Source: Selaginella moellendorffii
Lineage: Eukaryota; Streptophyta; Lycopodiopsida; Selaginellales; Selaginellaceae
NCBI RefSeq assembly: GCF_000143415.4
Contig: NW_003314270.1
Span: 1,605,048-1,669,047 of the forward strand
DNA: 64,000 nt
Reading direction: 5' to 3'
The notes beneath the pieces were generated by a model. It was given only the letters and a program-made list of their open reading frames with translations, had not been told where the DNA came from and did not search any database. This document shows, piece after piece, positions 22,091 to 34,951 of the stretch (the first letter of the stretch is position 1; every line of letters begins with the position of its first letter). The position numbers and the translations under genes were made by a program.

Positions 22091-22498
22091 ACATTTCAGA
22101 ACACCATGGCTTTACGCGAGCCTCGTGGGTACTCTCCCTGCTTTCCATCTTTGGGTGCTCTAGCCATGGGTTTAGAGTGAGGTTCCGTTGAGCCATGCCA
22201 GATATCCAACTAAGTAGTGCCACCCACACTTGGACTGAGAGCATCGATCATTCGATCTCTCGGGGGAACTAGAGCCGGCTCTTGAACACTTCACCAAGCT
22301 ACCCCACTTGATAGTCCGTATTCACTTTAGCTTTGGCCCTCCTAATGGCTATCCCATCACCCAACACCTGGGTACAGCCTTCCTAGGCCAAACTGGCTTT
22401 TCCTAGCCAAACTAGCTCCACTAGAGTCCTCCCCCTACTATACTTTTGGAGCTCACCAAACCTCCTAGGGTCTGGGAGATGAATGCTTTGGGCTTTCA

Positions 22499-23090
22499 CC
22501 CTCTCAGACTCGGACTTGAACTCAGACTCGAACTTGGTCTCGGCCTCGGCCTCGGTCTCAGTCTCAGTCCCGGTCTCGATCTCGGTCTCAGCCCCGGTCT
22601 CGGTCTCGGTCTCGACTTCAGACTCCATCTTGGGTCCTTCTCGGACTCCATCTCAGATTCCATCTTGGGTCCATCTCAGACTCCATCTTGGTCCATCTCG
22701 GATTCCATCTCGAACTCCATCTCGAGTCTATCTCGGACTCCATCTCGAGTCCATCTCAGACTCCATCTGGGACTCCATCTCAGGTTCATCTTAGACTCCA
22801 TCTCGAACTCTATCTCAGGTCCATCTTGAGTCCATCTCGGACTCCATCTTGGACTCCATCTCGGTCCATCTCGGACTCCATCTTGGACTCCATCTCGGTC
22901 CATGTCAGACTCCATCTCGGACTCCATCTTAGACTCCATCTCAGACTCCATCTTGGACTCCATATTGGGTCTATCTCGGACTCCATCTTGAACTCCATTT
23001 TGGACTCTATCTCGGTCCATCTCGGACTCCATCTCGGACTCCATCTTGGACTCCATTTCGGACTCCATCTCGGTCCATCTTGGAGCTTTT
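22499..23090. repeat. LTR minisatellite in element A left LTR
   Basis: A 6-base array (GACTCG/GTCTCG type, about 22499-22615) is followed by a 12-base array with consensus GGACTCCATCTC mixed with GGTCCATCTC units (about 22616-23090). Every unit length is near a multiple of three, giving spurious long open frames on both strands. Confidence 0.9.
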
Positions 23091-26000
23091 AGTCCAAATG
23101 TGTTACGCTTGTTTGGCTTTCGATTTGGCCACTACCACGTGGCACCTTTTCAGCTCCACTTTGGGGCTTAGGGATTTGTGTCTCACAACTCCATCACCCA
23201 TAGACGAAGTTCGATGTCCTCATCGAACAATAAACCATTTTGTAAAGTAACACCAGCATGTATTACCTTTTCCATCCTTGGCACTTAGCCAATATTCATC
23301 AATGGTTTGACACCAAAGGCCTGCCATGCCTTGTCCAGCCTCTAAGAAGTATAGTGTCTCTAACATAAAGACTTATTTGACCACCTTAGGTGGTTCTCTC
23401 CTTTTTATTGGTTTAACTTTCCCTAAATCCATTAGAAACATCTTCTCTAGTTCAATCCCACCACTCATTCTCGAGTAGTTTTAACTTCTATTGACATAAC
23501 CAATTCACCTTGGAACTTTTAATTTTGACTTCTCGAAGTCAATTTCTTTGGTGTCTCCAACACCTTTTATTGCACATATTGTGCAACTTCACTTCCCCAT
23601 CCTAGGAAGTTCTCCACTTGAGGGCACCATCATCCTCCTTTTTTTTATGCCACTTTTGGCACCAAGTTCCAGGTATCGTAAGTTGTGCTAGAGTTGTCCA
23701 CGGACCTATCATTTGGCCACTTTGCCGCTCCCTCCCTTGGAGCTTTCATATTTGCCAACTTGGAGCAATTGGGAATCCATCCTTGGAAGCACACTTCCTT
23801 TCTCACCATCCGTTAACATTCAACACATTGTGTTCCATGTTTAACTTTGTTATTTGGATTCCTTTTAATGAACTCCATGGCCCACACTTGGCCATTAGTC
23901 TTTTGCTTTTATCCATTGATTGTTGCACTAAGCAACATAGGATCCCTACCTCCATTCTCAAGGTATCTTTTTGGTTCCATAGCAAAGGCTCTACTTTGCT
24001 AAGTCCAAAGGATGTTCACCACTAGTAGGTCTTTTTAGCATTTTTTGCTACGGGCTTTGTCCACGGCCCAACTTTGCAACCCTCCCATAAGTATCTCCTA
24101 GAGACTATTTTCTTGGACTTACTATACTATCGTATTGGCATAACTGATTTCCCTTTAGGTGTCCTTCCCATTTGGTCACCTTGACCAAGCCACACCATTA
24201 TCAATAGTTCAACTCATTTGATCGTTGCCAAGGGTATCTTCTACACGAACTGGACACTCCTGAGAGTTTATTTGAAGTCCTGGAAAGAAGTTCATGTTAA
24301 AAAAGTTTAGACCATTACTGCACTCATCTTCCTGCTCTGCAACTCGATCGGAGCAGCCTCATCACCAAAGAACTGAAGGCTGAAGAGATTCCTTAACCCA
24401 AACAAAAACTTTGTTCTTGTTTAGCTACAAGATCACCTAATGATCTCATTTTGACCCCTTAACAAGTTTACCAATAGGAACTTGGTCTTCCAGACCCTTT
24501 TAAATTGTTGACTATGACCCTGGGGGCATCCCCCACACTTGGCGGTGCGCCCAAGCTAGCCCTTTCGGCTAAGGATCCATAGTAACTGAGACTAGGTGTC
24601 CCTATCTCATTCACCACGTCCTTGGTGCCCTTTGCACCAAAGTGTTCAAGTTAGATATGTTAAGCTTTCACTCTAAGCAATCTAACTGTGCATCATGGCT
24701 CCGAAGCATCCCCCGCTTGGCAGTGTGCCTAAGCCAGTCTCCTTACTGAGAGTCCATGACTACTAAAATATGAGTGTCCTCATATTCCAAACCATCACCA
24801 CGCCCTAATGATTTGGGATTCAAACCCAAGCACTAGAGGGTTGGGACTCGAACCCAACCTCCATATATGCATCTATGGATGGCATCACTTTAAATGCCTA
24901 GCATAACTCCCCACACTGGTGCACCGATTTATATCCAAAGCATGTTACGGATCATAGCTTAGGAACCTAGTCCCTCCAAATTGCCAAATCCCCTCACTGG
25001 ACAAGTCTATGATCATGCATGGACTCCTCCATGCTTGGCTCCATAGGCCACCCCTTTTGATGTTAGCACCTTCAACTAGAGGATTTGTTCCTCTGACTTA
25101 CCACTCTCGCTTAGCAAGTCATCTGACCAATGTAACATGATTTCATGCATAAACGTGAAAGTCCTTGACCATCAACTTTTGTTCAAAGTTATCCCTTTGA
25201 ACACTCGGGAACTACTTCCCCAACCTTGATAGTATTGCCTTATTGCAAGCTTCAAGACCACACTTTTGCTACGCCACTCTGATTTCACGCATTGTAGTAC
25301 TTAGAAAGCCAAGTGTAAATGGTTCATAGATTACCAAGAATTGTCTTTAGGAACCTTGAAGGAACTCTGTCCCTTAGCTTGCTAAGGCCTCTCCTTTTGC
25401 AAGCTTTCTAATTAACATATGGTCTAACATAGACAATTCCATGCCTTAGACTCCCCATGGCACCATGGTTGCTAGTAACAATATGCTCGAGCGCCCACTT
25501 GATTCTCCACTCTCAATTAATATAACCACCTTTGGTTATGTTCTTCGATTCCTATGGTTTGGTTCTATCCTCTTACTACTTGCTTTTGCTAGCTTTGCCA
25601 AAATTCCATTTTTAGCTGTCTAATTCAAGTAGATGGACTTCTCTCATCTTCGCAACCTTAGACATTTAGATAGCACTTTATATCCATCATTTGCTAGGGA
25701 CTTAGTCCCTTGGGCCTTATCTATTGCCCTTGCGACATCAAACACCACCTCCTAGTGTTCTAGAGTGTTTGGGTGTCCCAATGATGGCTTCTTTGACAAT
25801 GAGCATTCCCTTTTACGACATTGACTTACTATATTGCAATATAAATAATTTATCCCTCATAAGGGTATATCTAACTTCTTTATGCCATTAAAAAGTCTTA
25901 GGTAGCTACCTTCTACCAGTTTAACCAATTATTTTGCACTTTTTGTTTAGTTGCCTCATAGTTGTTAAGTCTTACAACTCATTGTTACATCTCCATCATT

Positions 26001-27274
26001 ATCTAGGTTACCACACTCCAACCACATGCCTTCCAGTTTAGGCTATGCCATTCCCATTTCCATTAGGATTCATTTGGGAAGGGGTTCTCGTGAACTCGCC
26101 AACTTGACTTTAAAGCATCATGCTTTGGCATATTCAGTGTTTGCACACCATCAGCTCCACGAGGCTGCCTTTATGACACTTTTTATTTATATCTAGGTCT
26201 TTGCCAAGACCAATACTACCAACTATCCGTTAGCACTACACCATATAGTTTAGACACAATTTTGTATCAAAGTTGCTTTTTTTTAGGAACATTTTTCCAA
26301 TAACTTTAGTATGGCACATTTTGCTATCAATGAGATACCCACTGTTCTCACACTTGGATCTTATGATCTTCCCCATCGTTCGTGGGGCACAATGCACCTC
26401 AGTCCAAATGCTTTTTACTAATCCCTTAAGACCATTCTTTGACTCTACTTGAGTCATCTAGCATTTTTGGACTTTACAATTCGATGACCCATAAGGTCCT
26501 ATTTGAGGTGCTAGCTCGCTGGAATACAACTTCTTGTATTCATATCCTACTTACAAGGACCATCTTTGCAAGTGTCATTCCAACAATTGATGTTGTTTTC
26601 TGGGGGCAACCTTTGCCCCTTAGGACTACTTATCCATATGATGAGAATACCAACTCATCTTTTAAGTACACCCCCAACTCCTTGGGTTGTTCCAGCATAG
26701 CCTCGGCTACCATTTCAAGAACTTATATCCTCTTCCGTATTTAACCTTCCACAGTCATTAATTCTGGTCTTAAATTCATGAGCACTAACCTGAACTATAT
26801 GAGGATAATCTTGTGACTCCTTTATTGTTTTGGAGTTTTTATTTTTCCCGTAATCCCAACTATAGTTGTTTACCACAACTACATTAGTCAGTTTGCTGAG
26901 TCAAACATTTATCTGGATCACATCCTCAACTCTTGTGACTCCTTTATTGTTTTGGACTTTTTATTTTTCCCATGATCCCAATTATAGTTGTTTACCACAA
27001 CTACATTAGCCAATTTGCTGAGTCAAATGTTTATCTAGATCACATCCTCAACTTTTTGAGGAAAACCTTATACTGTTCCCAAGATCCCGAAGTCGTACCA
27101 TTACTGGCCCTTTTCTATCCACCACCTCACGTACAAGTTCACACATGAACAGTAATGGAGAGCCATGTCTTCCTGACCTGCTACTCCTCATGGATAAGCC
27201 CACTCCTAGGACTTTCCGATGCCAACACCAGTGGTGATATACTTAAACACTAATAAAGGTTAAATTAAGGAACA

Positions 27275-27286
27275 GCTCCAATACCA
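27275..27286 (-). other. Primer-binding site of element A
   Basis: Reverse complement TGGTATTGGAGC resembles the plant tRNA-iMet primer-binding site TGGTATCAGAGC. It lies three bases inside the right LTR, the expected place for a minus-oriented element. Confidence 0.75.
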
Positions 27287-28595
27287 AATTGTAAGCGACT
27301 AAATTTTTCATTTTACTTTAGTCACTTAACCACACCTCCGCCCATTTAGAGGAGTCTCATTCACAACCTGTCCATGGCCGAGTTTGCTTGCACTGCCACT
27401 AGGACAAGGTCCACAAGCCCGACCACTAAGTCCCACTGTCCTCTGGGACTTTTTCACCACATGACCGTATCCTTGAGAGGATTGCTCCTATTCCATTTTA
27501 CAGTCTAGGACTTTGGGACAACATTTTAGAACACCATGGCCTTACACGAGCCTCATAGGTACTATCCCCGTTTTTTGCCTTTGGGTGCTCTAGCCATGGG
27601 CTTAGAGCGAGGTTCCGTTGAGCCACACCAGGTATCCAAGTAGGTAGTGCCACCCACACTTAGACTGAGAGTATCGACCATTTGATCTCCCGGGGGAACT
27701 AGAGCCGGCTCTTGAACACTTCACCAAGCTACCCCGCTTGACGGTCTGTATTCACTCTAGCCTTAGACCTCCTAGTGGTTATCTTGTCACCCAACACCTA
27801 AGTACAGCCTTCTTGGGCCAAACTAGCCTTTCCTATCCAAATTGGCTCCACTAGAATCCTCCCCCTACTATACTTTTGGAGCTCACCAAACCCCCTAGGG
27901 TTTGGGAGACGAACGCTTTGGGCTTTCACCCTCTTAGACTCGAACTTGGACTCGGACTCAGTCTCAGTCTTGGTCCCGGTCTCGATCTTGGTCTCAGTCT
28001 TGACTTCGAACTCCATCTCGGGTCCTTCTTGGATTCCATATCGGATTCCATCTCGGGTCCATCTCGGACTCCATCTTGGTCCATCTCGGACTCCATCTTG
28101 GGTCCATCTCGGACTCTATCTCGGTCCATCTTGGACTCTATCTCAAACTCCATCTTGAGTCCATCTCGGACTCTATCTCGGTTCTATCTCGGGTCCATCT
28201 CGAACTCCATCTCGAACTCCATCTTGGTCTATCTCGGACTCCATCTCAGATTCTAGCTCGGTCCATCTTGGACTCCATCTTGGACTCCATCTTAGACTCC
28301 ATCTCGGACTCTAGCTCGGTCCATCTCGGACTCCATCTTGGGGTCCATCTCAAACTCCATCTCGGACTCCATCTTGGTCCATCTTAGACTCCATCTCGGA
28401 CTCCATCTTGGACTCCATCTTGGACTCTATCTCGGTCCATCTCAGACTCCATCTTGGACTCCATTTTGGACTCCATCTCGGTCCATCTCGGAGCTTTTAG
28501 TCTAAACGTGTTACGGTCATTTGGCTTTCGCTTTGGCCACTACCACGTGGCACCCTTTCGGCTTCACTTTGGAGCTTAGGGATTTGTGTCTCACA

Positions 28596-29836
28596 ATTTA
28601 GCAGCAATCTGAGGTTTTGAAAAACTTCATGCATATCTACATAGTTCTCGGACGTTACTAGAAGGTGATCATGCTGTTGTTATTTCATTATTGAAGCGGA
28701 AAAACTTAGTTGGTCATACTACTTAGTGGGTTATGAAACTTTAAATATATGATTTTTAATGTTGTCCATTTATAATTAATATTGATGCCCTTTCTCAAGC
28801 TCCTCTTCCTTCTTCGCTCTCTTCTCGTTTCTAATGAGGTTTATGAAATTGAATGCTTCGAGATGGGTTTGAGAATTCTGTATCACTTATTGATGACTTG
28901 TCATTCCGGCATTTACATGCTTAATATTGTCTTAAATACAACCTTCTTTATTTTATAAGGACAAATCCAAATGATCATTTATGGTTGGTAGTGCCTTCTA
29001 TCTTTATTCTATGGTTTCTCCATGCCTACCATGATTCTCCTATTCTATGTGGGTATGTGGGACATCATTGTGTGACCGAGAAGTTGCACAAGTGTTTCGA
29101 TTAGCCAGAAATGTGACGTGGTGTTTTTCGGTATATACGTAGCTATGTTTGCTACCAAGCTTGCAATACTTCCCCTCGTGCTGCAGACGGTTAGAGTCAA
29201 TTGCATTTTCATGTCCATTTGAGTTGGTGGCATTTGATCTTGTGGGACCTTTTTCACAATCAACTGTGGGCAATGAGTATGTTATTATTACTTCCAATTA
29301 TTTGACTCGTTGGGTGGAAGTTGATGCTCTTGCTAGTGCCTCTACAATTATTGTTGGATACTTCCTCCTCAATCGAGTGGTGTTCTAACATTCTTGTCTG
29401 GAGTGAATTCTTTTGGATAATAGTCCCACATTTATGGCTGAGGTATTTCATATTTTGACATCTCAATTAAGGATATGCCACACTTTCACAAGTGTTTATC
29501 ATCCACAATGAGACAGTTTGGTGGAACGGCTTATTTAGACATTCAAAGGGATGTATGTGAAATTTTAACATTTGAATTAGGATGGTTATTTGTCGTCTTT
29601 TTAATATGCATATGTCACAGGGGTGCAAAGTTCTATTGGTGCTTCACCATATAAATTTCTATATGATCATAATCCAATATTACCAATAGAGCTAGGTTTA
29701 CCTTTATGATTGCCACAAGGTACAGATGCTAGGTCATAGAATTAGTATTTGACAAGCATTCTTCCACTTGTCCAAGTAGAATTTGCCGAACACCTAGGCC
29801 ATGTACAAATGGGATAACAATGGTGCTACAACTCCT
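28596..29836 (+). pseudogene. G1 RNase H end and integrase remnant
   Basis: After element A the G1 coding sequence resumes. ID-ALSQAP (about 28780-28800) is the RNase H end motif (ADALSR). HHCVTEKLHKCF with YVCYQACN (about 29062-29160) is the integrase HHCC zinc domain. Around 29215-29390 (FELVAFDLVGPFSQ, NEYVIITSNYLTRWVE) and 29415-29510 (DNSPTFMAEVF, TSVYHPQ, then LVERL) is the catalytic core. Several stops and frameshifts are present. The order after RNase H confirms Ty3 type. The frame is cut at 29836 by element B. Confidence 0.85.
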
Positions 29837-31458
29837 TGTAAGCGACTAAATTTTCCATTCTACTTTAGTCACTTAACCACACCTCCGACCACTTGGAGGA
29901 GTCTCATTCACAACCTCCATAAGTCTAATTTAAGACTTGGGACTTGCTAGCCCCAAGGATGGCATCCATGCCACTCAACATTTGCACTCCGCCCCAGTGC
30001 TCCATGCGTCCAATCCCATGACCGACACTCAAAGGTACCACCGACATGGCAGCCTGTCACGCTAAGGCCATGCCCAATCACCTTTGCCACACTGGTAATC
30101 CAATACCACATGCATCCCAATCTTGGCTCTCCAAGACTAGGCAAACCATCCGTGAGTGGTCATCTCAAATCCACTCTTTAGCATCCTAAGGATGCCCACC
30201 GACAAGGGGAATAGCCTTCCCCAATATCCCTCTGTCAGTCCCTACTAAGTCCCTTTCTACCCCTGGCCGTGTTTGCCAACACTGCCACTAGATCGAGGCC
30301 CACAGGCCCGACCACTAAGTCCCACAGTCCTCTGGGACTTCCTCACCATACGACTGTGTCCTTGGTCACTACCCCAAAGGATTGCTCCTCTTCCTTTCCA
30401 TAGTCTGGGCCTTTGGGGACAACATTTTGAAACACCGTGGCCTTACGCGAGCCACCTAGGTACTCTCCCCACCTTCCGCCCTTGGGTGCTCTAGCCATGG
30501 GCTTAGAGCGAGGTTCCGTTGAGCCACGCCTGGTATCCAAGTAGGTAGTGCCACCCACACTTGGACTGGGAGCATCGGCCAGTCGATCTCCCGGGGGAAC
30601 TAAAGCCGACTCTTGAATACTTCACCAAGCTACCCCGCTTGTCGGTCCGTGTTCACTCTAGCCTTGGACTTCCCAGTGGTCAGCTCATCACCCAACACTG
30701 GGTCTGGCCTTCCTAGGCCAAACTGGCTCCATTGGGCTCTAACCCCCACACTCTCCCTACTATACTTTTGGAACCCCCTGCAGCCCCCCCCCCCCGGGGG
30801 ACGATCGCTTTGGGCTTTCACCCAACTGCCTGTATTAGTATTCGGACTCGGTCTCGGTCCTGAATTTGGACTCGGACTCAGTCTCGGTCTCGGTCTTGGT
30901 CTCGGTCTCGGTCCCGGTCTCGGTTCCATCTCAGACTCCATCTCGGACTCCATCTCGGGTCCATCTCGGACTCCATCTCGGGTCCATCTCGGACTCCATC
31001 TCGGTCCATCTCGGACTCCACTTCGGGTCCATCTCAAATCCATCTCGGACTCCATATCGGACTCCATCTCGGACTCCACTTCGGGTCCATCTCAGATCCA
31101 TCTCAAACTCCATATTGGACTCCATCTCGGACTCCATATCGGACTCCACTTCAGGTCCATCTCAAACTCCACTTTGGGTCCATCTCGGACTCCAACTCGG
31201 GTCCACCTCGGACTCCATCTCGGACACTTCCACGTGTCATGTGTTGGTCCTTTTTGGGTCCCTTTTTGGAGCCTTGCTTATTGCTCGCTTCGTGCTCGTT
31301 CCTTGAGCACTTTGTTGGGAGTTCCACTCTTGCTCTCGACCTTCCAAATCAGAGCTTTTAGTCTAAACGTGTTACACTCGTTTGGCTTTTGCTGCGGCCA
31401 CTACCACGTGGCACCCTTTCTGGCTCCACTTTGGGGCCTAGGGATTTTGTGTCTCACA
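29837..31458 (-). repeat. Left (3') long LTR of element B
   Basis: TGTAAGCGACTAA at the start and GTGTCTCACA at the end as read on the plus strand. It contains the 6-base array (about 30836-30925), the 12-base array (about 30926-31225), a poly-C run at about 30784-30797, a G-box CCACGTGG near 31405 and a CACTTCCACGTGTCATG motif at about 31226. Confidence 0.88.
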
Positions 31459-34400
31459 ACTCCACCACCCATAGACGAAGTTCGATGTCCTCATCGAACG
31501 GTAAACCATTTTGTTAAGTAACACCCGCATGTGTTACCATTTCCATCCTTGGCACCTAGCCAATATTTGTCAATGGTTTGACATTGAAGGCTCACCATGC
31601 CTTCTGCATATTCGTCAATGGTTTGATACCAAAGGCTCACCATGCCTTGCCCATCCTCTAAGGAGGGTAGTCTCTCCAACTTAGAAACTAGTTGGACCAC
31701 ATGTAGTGGTTCTCTCCTTTTATTGGTTTAGTTCTCGCTAAACCTCTTAGAGACCCTTCTCTAATCAATCCCACTACTCCTTCTCGAGTAGTCTCAATTT
31801 CCATCTATTGAACGTTTGCACCTTGGAACTTTTACTCTTTGACTTCTGGAAGTCAATTTCCTAGATGTCTCCAACACCTTGCATTGCACCTATTGTGCAA
31901 CTCCACTTCCCATCCTAGGAAGTTCTTTACTTGAGGGCACCATCATCCTTTCTTCTATTTCGTGCCACCTTGGGCACTAAGTTCCATTTATCATACTTTG
32001 TGCTAGGGCTGTCTATGTCCTATCATTTGGCTACTTTACTGCTCCCTCCCTTGGAGCTTCCACTTTTGCCAAATCAGAGCAATTCAGAATCCATCCTTGG
32101 AAACACACTTCCTTTCCCGCAATTTGTTAGCGTCCAACACATTAGTGTTCCTCGCCTAACTTTGTCACTTGGATTCCTTCCAAGGGATTCCACAGCCCTC
32201 TCTTGGCCACTCATCTTTTGCTCCTATCCGTTGATTGTTGCACCAAGCAACACTGAATCTCTACCTCCCTCCTTGAGGTATTATTTTGATTCCATAGCAA
32301 AGGCTCTGCTTTGCCAAGACTAGGGTGTTCACCCCAAGTAAGTCTCTTTAGCATGTTCTGTTGTGGGCTCTATCCACGGCCCAACTTTGTGACCTTCCCA
32401 TGGGTCTCTTTAAAGACTACTTTCCTTAGACACACTATGCCATCGCAATGACATAGCTCATTTCCCTAAGGTGCTTTTCCCACTTGGTCACCTTGACCAA
32501 GCCACACCACCATCAATAGTTCAAATCAACACTTTGAACTAGGAACCTTATTCCTTAGCCCAAACAAGGACTTTGTCCTTATTTAGCCACAAGATCACCT
32601 AGTGATCTCACCTTAGCACCTTAACAGGTTTGCCAATAGGTACTAGGTCTTCCAGACCTTTAACTTGTTAACTACGACCCCGGGGGCATCCCCCACACTT
32701 GACGGTGCGCCCAAGCCAGCCCTTCTGGCCAAAGGTCCATAACAACTAAGACTGGGTGTCCCCATCTCATTCACCGCATCCTTGGTGCCACTGGCACCAA
32801 AGTGTTCAAGTTAGATATGCTGAGCCACATTAAGCAATCTAACTGTGCATCACGACTCCGAGGCATCCCTCGCTTGGCAGTGTGCCCAAACCAGTCTCCA
32901 CACTGAGAGTCCATGACCATCGAAAAATGAGTGTCCTCATATTCCAAACCATCACCACACCCTAGTGAGTTGGGACTCAAACCCAAGCACTAGAGGGTTG
33001 GGACTTAAACCCAACCTCTGTATATGCATTTACGGACAGCATCACCCAGGATGCCTGGCGTGACTCCCCACACCTGTGCACCAACTTATACTCAAAGCAC
33101 GCTATAGATCACAGCTTAGGAACCTAGTTCCTCCACACTGTCAAGTCCTCTCACTTGACAAGTCTGTGATCATGCATGGACTCCTCCATGCTTGGCCCCA
33201 TGGCCCACCCTTTTTGAAGTTATCACCTTCAACTAGGGTATTTGTTCCCCTGACTTGCCAATCTCGCTTTGGCAAGTCCTCCGACCACTGTAACATGGTT
33301 CCTGCACAAGGGTGAAAGCCCTTGATCATCGACTTTCGTTCAAAGCCCTCTCTTTGAACACTCAGGAACTACTTCCCTCCACTCGATTCTCCACTCCCAG
33401 CTGGCATAACCAACCTTGGTTATGCCCTTTGATTTCTATGGTTCGGTTCTACCCCCTTACTTCTTGCTTTTGGCTTCACACCTTTCCTTCGGTCATTCTC
33501 CTCCAGACCAGGAGGATAGCTTTGCACTTTCTATCATGCCTTAGCAAGTATTCTTAGGGATGAACCTACCCGATAGCCTAGGGAGTGGTTCCTCAATCCA
33601 GGTATGCTCACCCTATAATCCCACACATCGAGATTACGTTGTTGCTTATGGGCCTTTACATGCCCATCACTAGCCTTGCCAAAATTCCATTTTTGGCTTT
33701 GTCCAATTCGAGTAGACAGTCTTCTCCTGTCTTCGCCACCTTGGACATTTGGATAGCACCTTCTATCCATCATTCGCTAGGGACTTAGTCCCTTGGGCCT
33801 TATCTATTGCCTTCGCGACATCAAACACCACCTCCTAGTGTTCTAGAGTGTTCGAGTGTCCCAATGATAGTTTCCTTGACAATGAGTATTTCCTTCCATG
33901 ACATTGACTTACTATATTGCAACATAAGCAACTTATCCCCCGTAAGGGTATATCCAACTTCCTTATGCCATTAAGAAGGCTTGGGTAGCTACCTTCTACC
34001 CGTTTAAACAATTATTTTGCACCTCCTGCTTAGTTACCTCATAGTTGTCAAGTCCTACAACTCATTACTGTTGCTTCCACACCTCCATCATTATCTGGGT
34101 CACCACACTCCAACTGCATGCTCTGCAGTCTAGGCTATGCCATTCCCATTTCCATTGGGATTCCTTTGGCAAGGGGTTCTCATGAACCCACCAACATAGC
34201 CTCAAGGTATCACACCTTGGCACATTTGGTGTCTCCACATTATCGGCTCCACGAGCCTACCTCTATGACACTTCTTCTTTGTGTCTAAGTCTTTGCCAAG
34301 ACCAATACCACTCTTTCTCATGCCAACCATCCGTTAGCACTACACCATAGAGGTCACACACAACTTTGTTTCAAAGTTGTTTTCTTTTGGGAACACCCTT

Positions 34401-34742
34401 CCCACGACTTTAGCATAGCACATTTTGCTATCGATGAGATACCCTCTGTTCTCATCCTTGGATCCTATGATCCCCCCCATCCTTCGTGGGGAACCACACA
34501 CTTTAGTCCAAATGCTTCTATTAGTCCTTTAGGACCATTCCTTGACTCTACTTGAGTCATCCAGCAGTTTTGGACTTGGTTAATCCACAGACCCGTAAGA
34601 TCCTACTTATCGGGCACTAGCTCACTGGAATACACTTCTTGCATTCATGTCCTCACTCACAAGGACTATTTTCACAAGTGTTACTCTAACACTTGATTTT
34701 GTTCTCTGGGGCAACCTTTGCCCCTTAGGACTACTTGTCCAT

Positions 34743-34937
34743 TGTAAGCAACCAAAGGGAACGACTTGAGAGACGATCCATGGGGTTCAAATATAGAGGG
34801 AAAGGGCCCATGAACAAGAGTGCACCCCCTTTTCCAATCGGTTAAGGGTCTTGGGATATTTGGGGTTAAGCGTCCTTGGGTTTGAATAGTACTGGGCTGG
34901 GTGACCTCCCGGGAAGTCCAAAACTCAGGAGCTTACA
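34743..34937 (+). repeat. 5' 195-bp LTR of the chimeric element
   Basis: TGTAAGCAACC...GCTTACA. The ends are short inverted repeats (TGTAAGC/GCTTACA). TTCAAATATAGAGGG is a weak TATA-like region. Relatives are at 20437-20920 and 61254-61448. Confidence 0.92.
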
Positions 34938-34939
34938 CT

Positions 34940-34951
34940 TGGTATCAGAGC
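34940..34951 (+). other. Primer-binding site (tRNA-iMet type)
   Basis: TGGTATCAGAGC, the standard plant initiator-tRNA primer site, two bases after the 5' LTR. Confidence 0.9.

Larger units (their letters stand above)
22091..28595 (-). mobile_element. Element A: long-LTR, non-autonomous LTR retrotransposon, left end truncated
   Basis: Minus-oriented. The right-hand (5') LTR is 27290-28595 (TGTAAGCG...CTCACA as read on the plus strand). The left-hand (3') LTR, 22091-23187, lacks its first few hundred bases, probably lost with the adjacent reverse-transcriptase DNA of G1. The internal region 23188-27289 starts (minus sense) at a primer-binding site 27286-27275 (TGGTATTGGAGC, two mismatches to TGGTATCAGAGC). 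It has no gag or pol. Compared with other copies its hairpin stems and LTR arrays are more mutated, so this is an older copy. Confidence 0.82.

Noticed and set aside
22616-23090. Possible CRISPR-like array
   Set aside because: Repeat units are adjacent with no unique spacers, and the context is a eukaryotic LTR.
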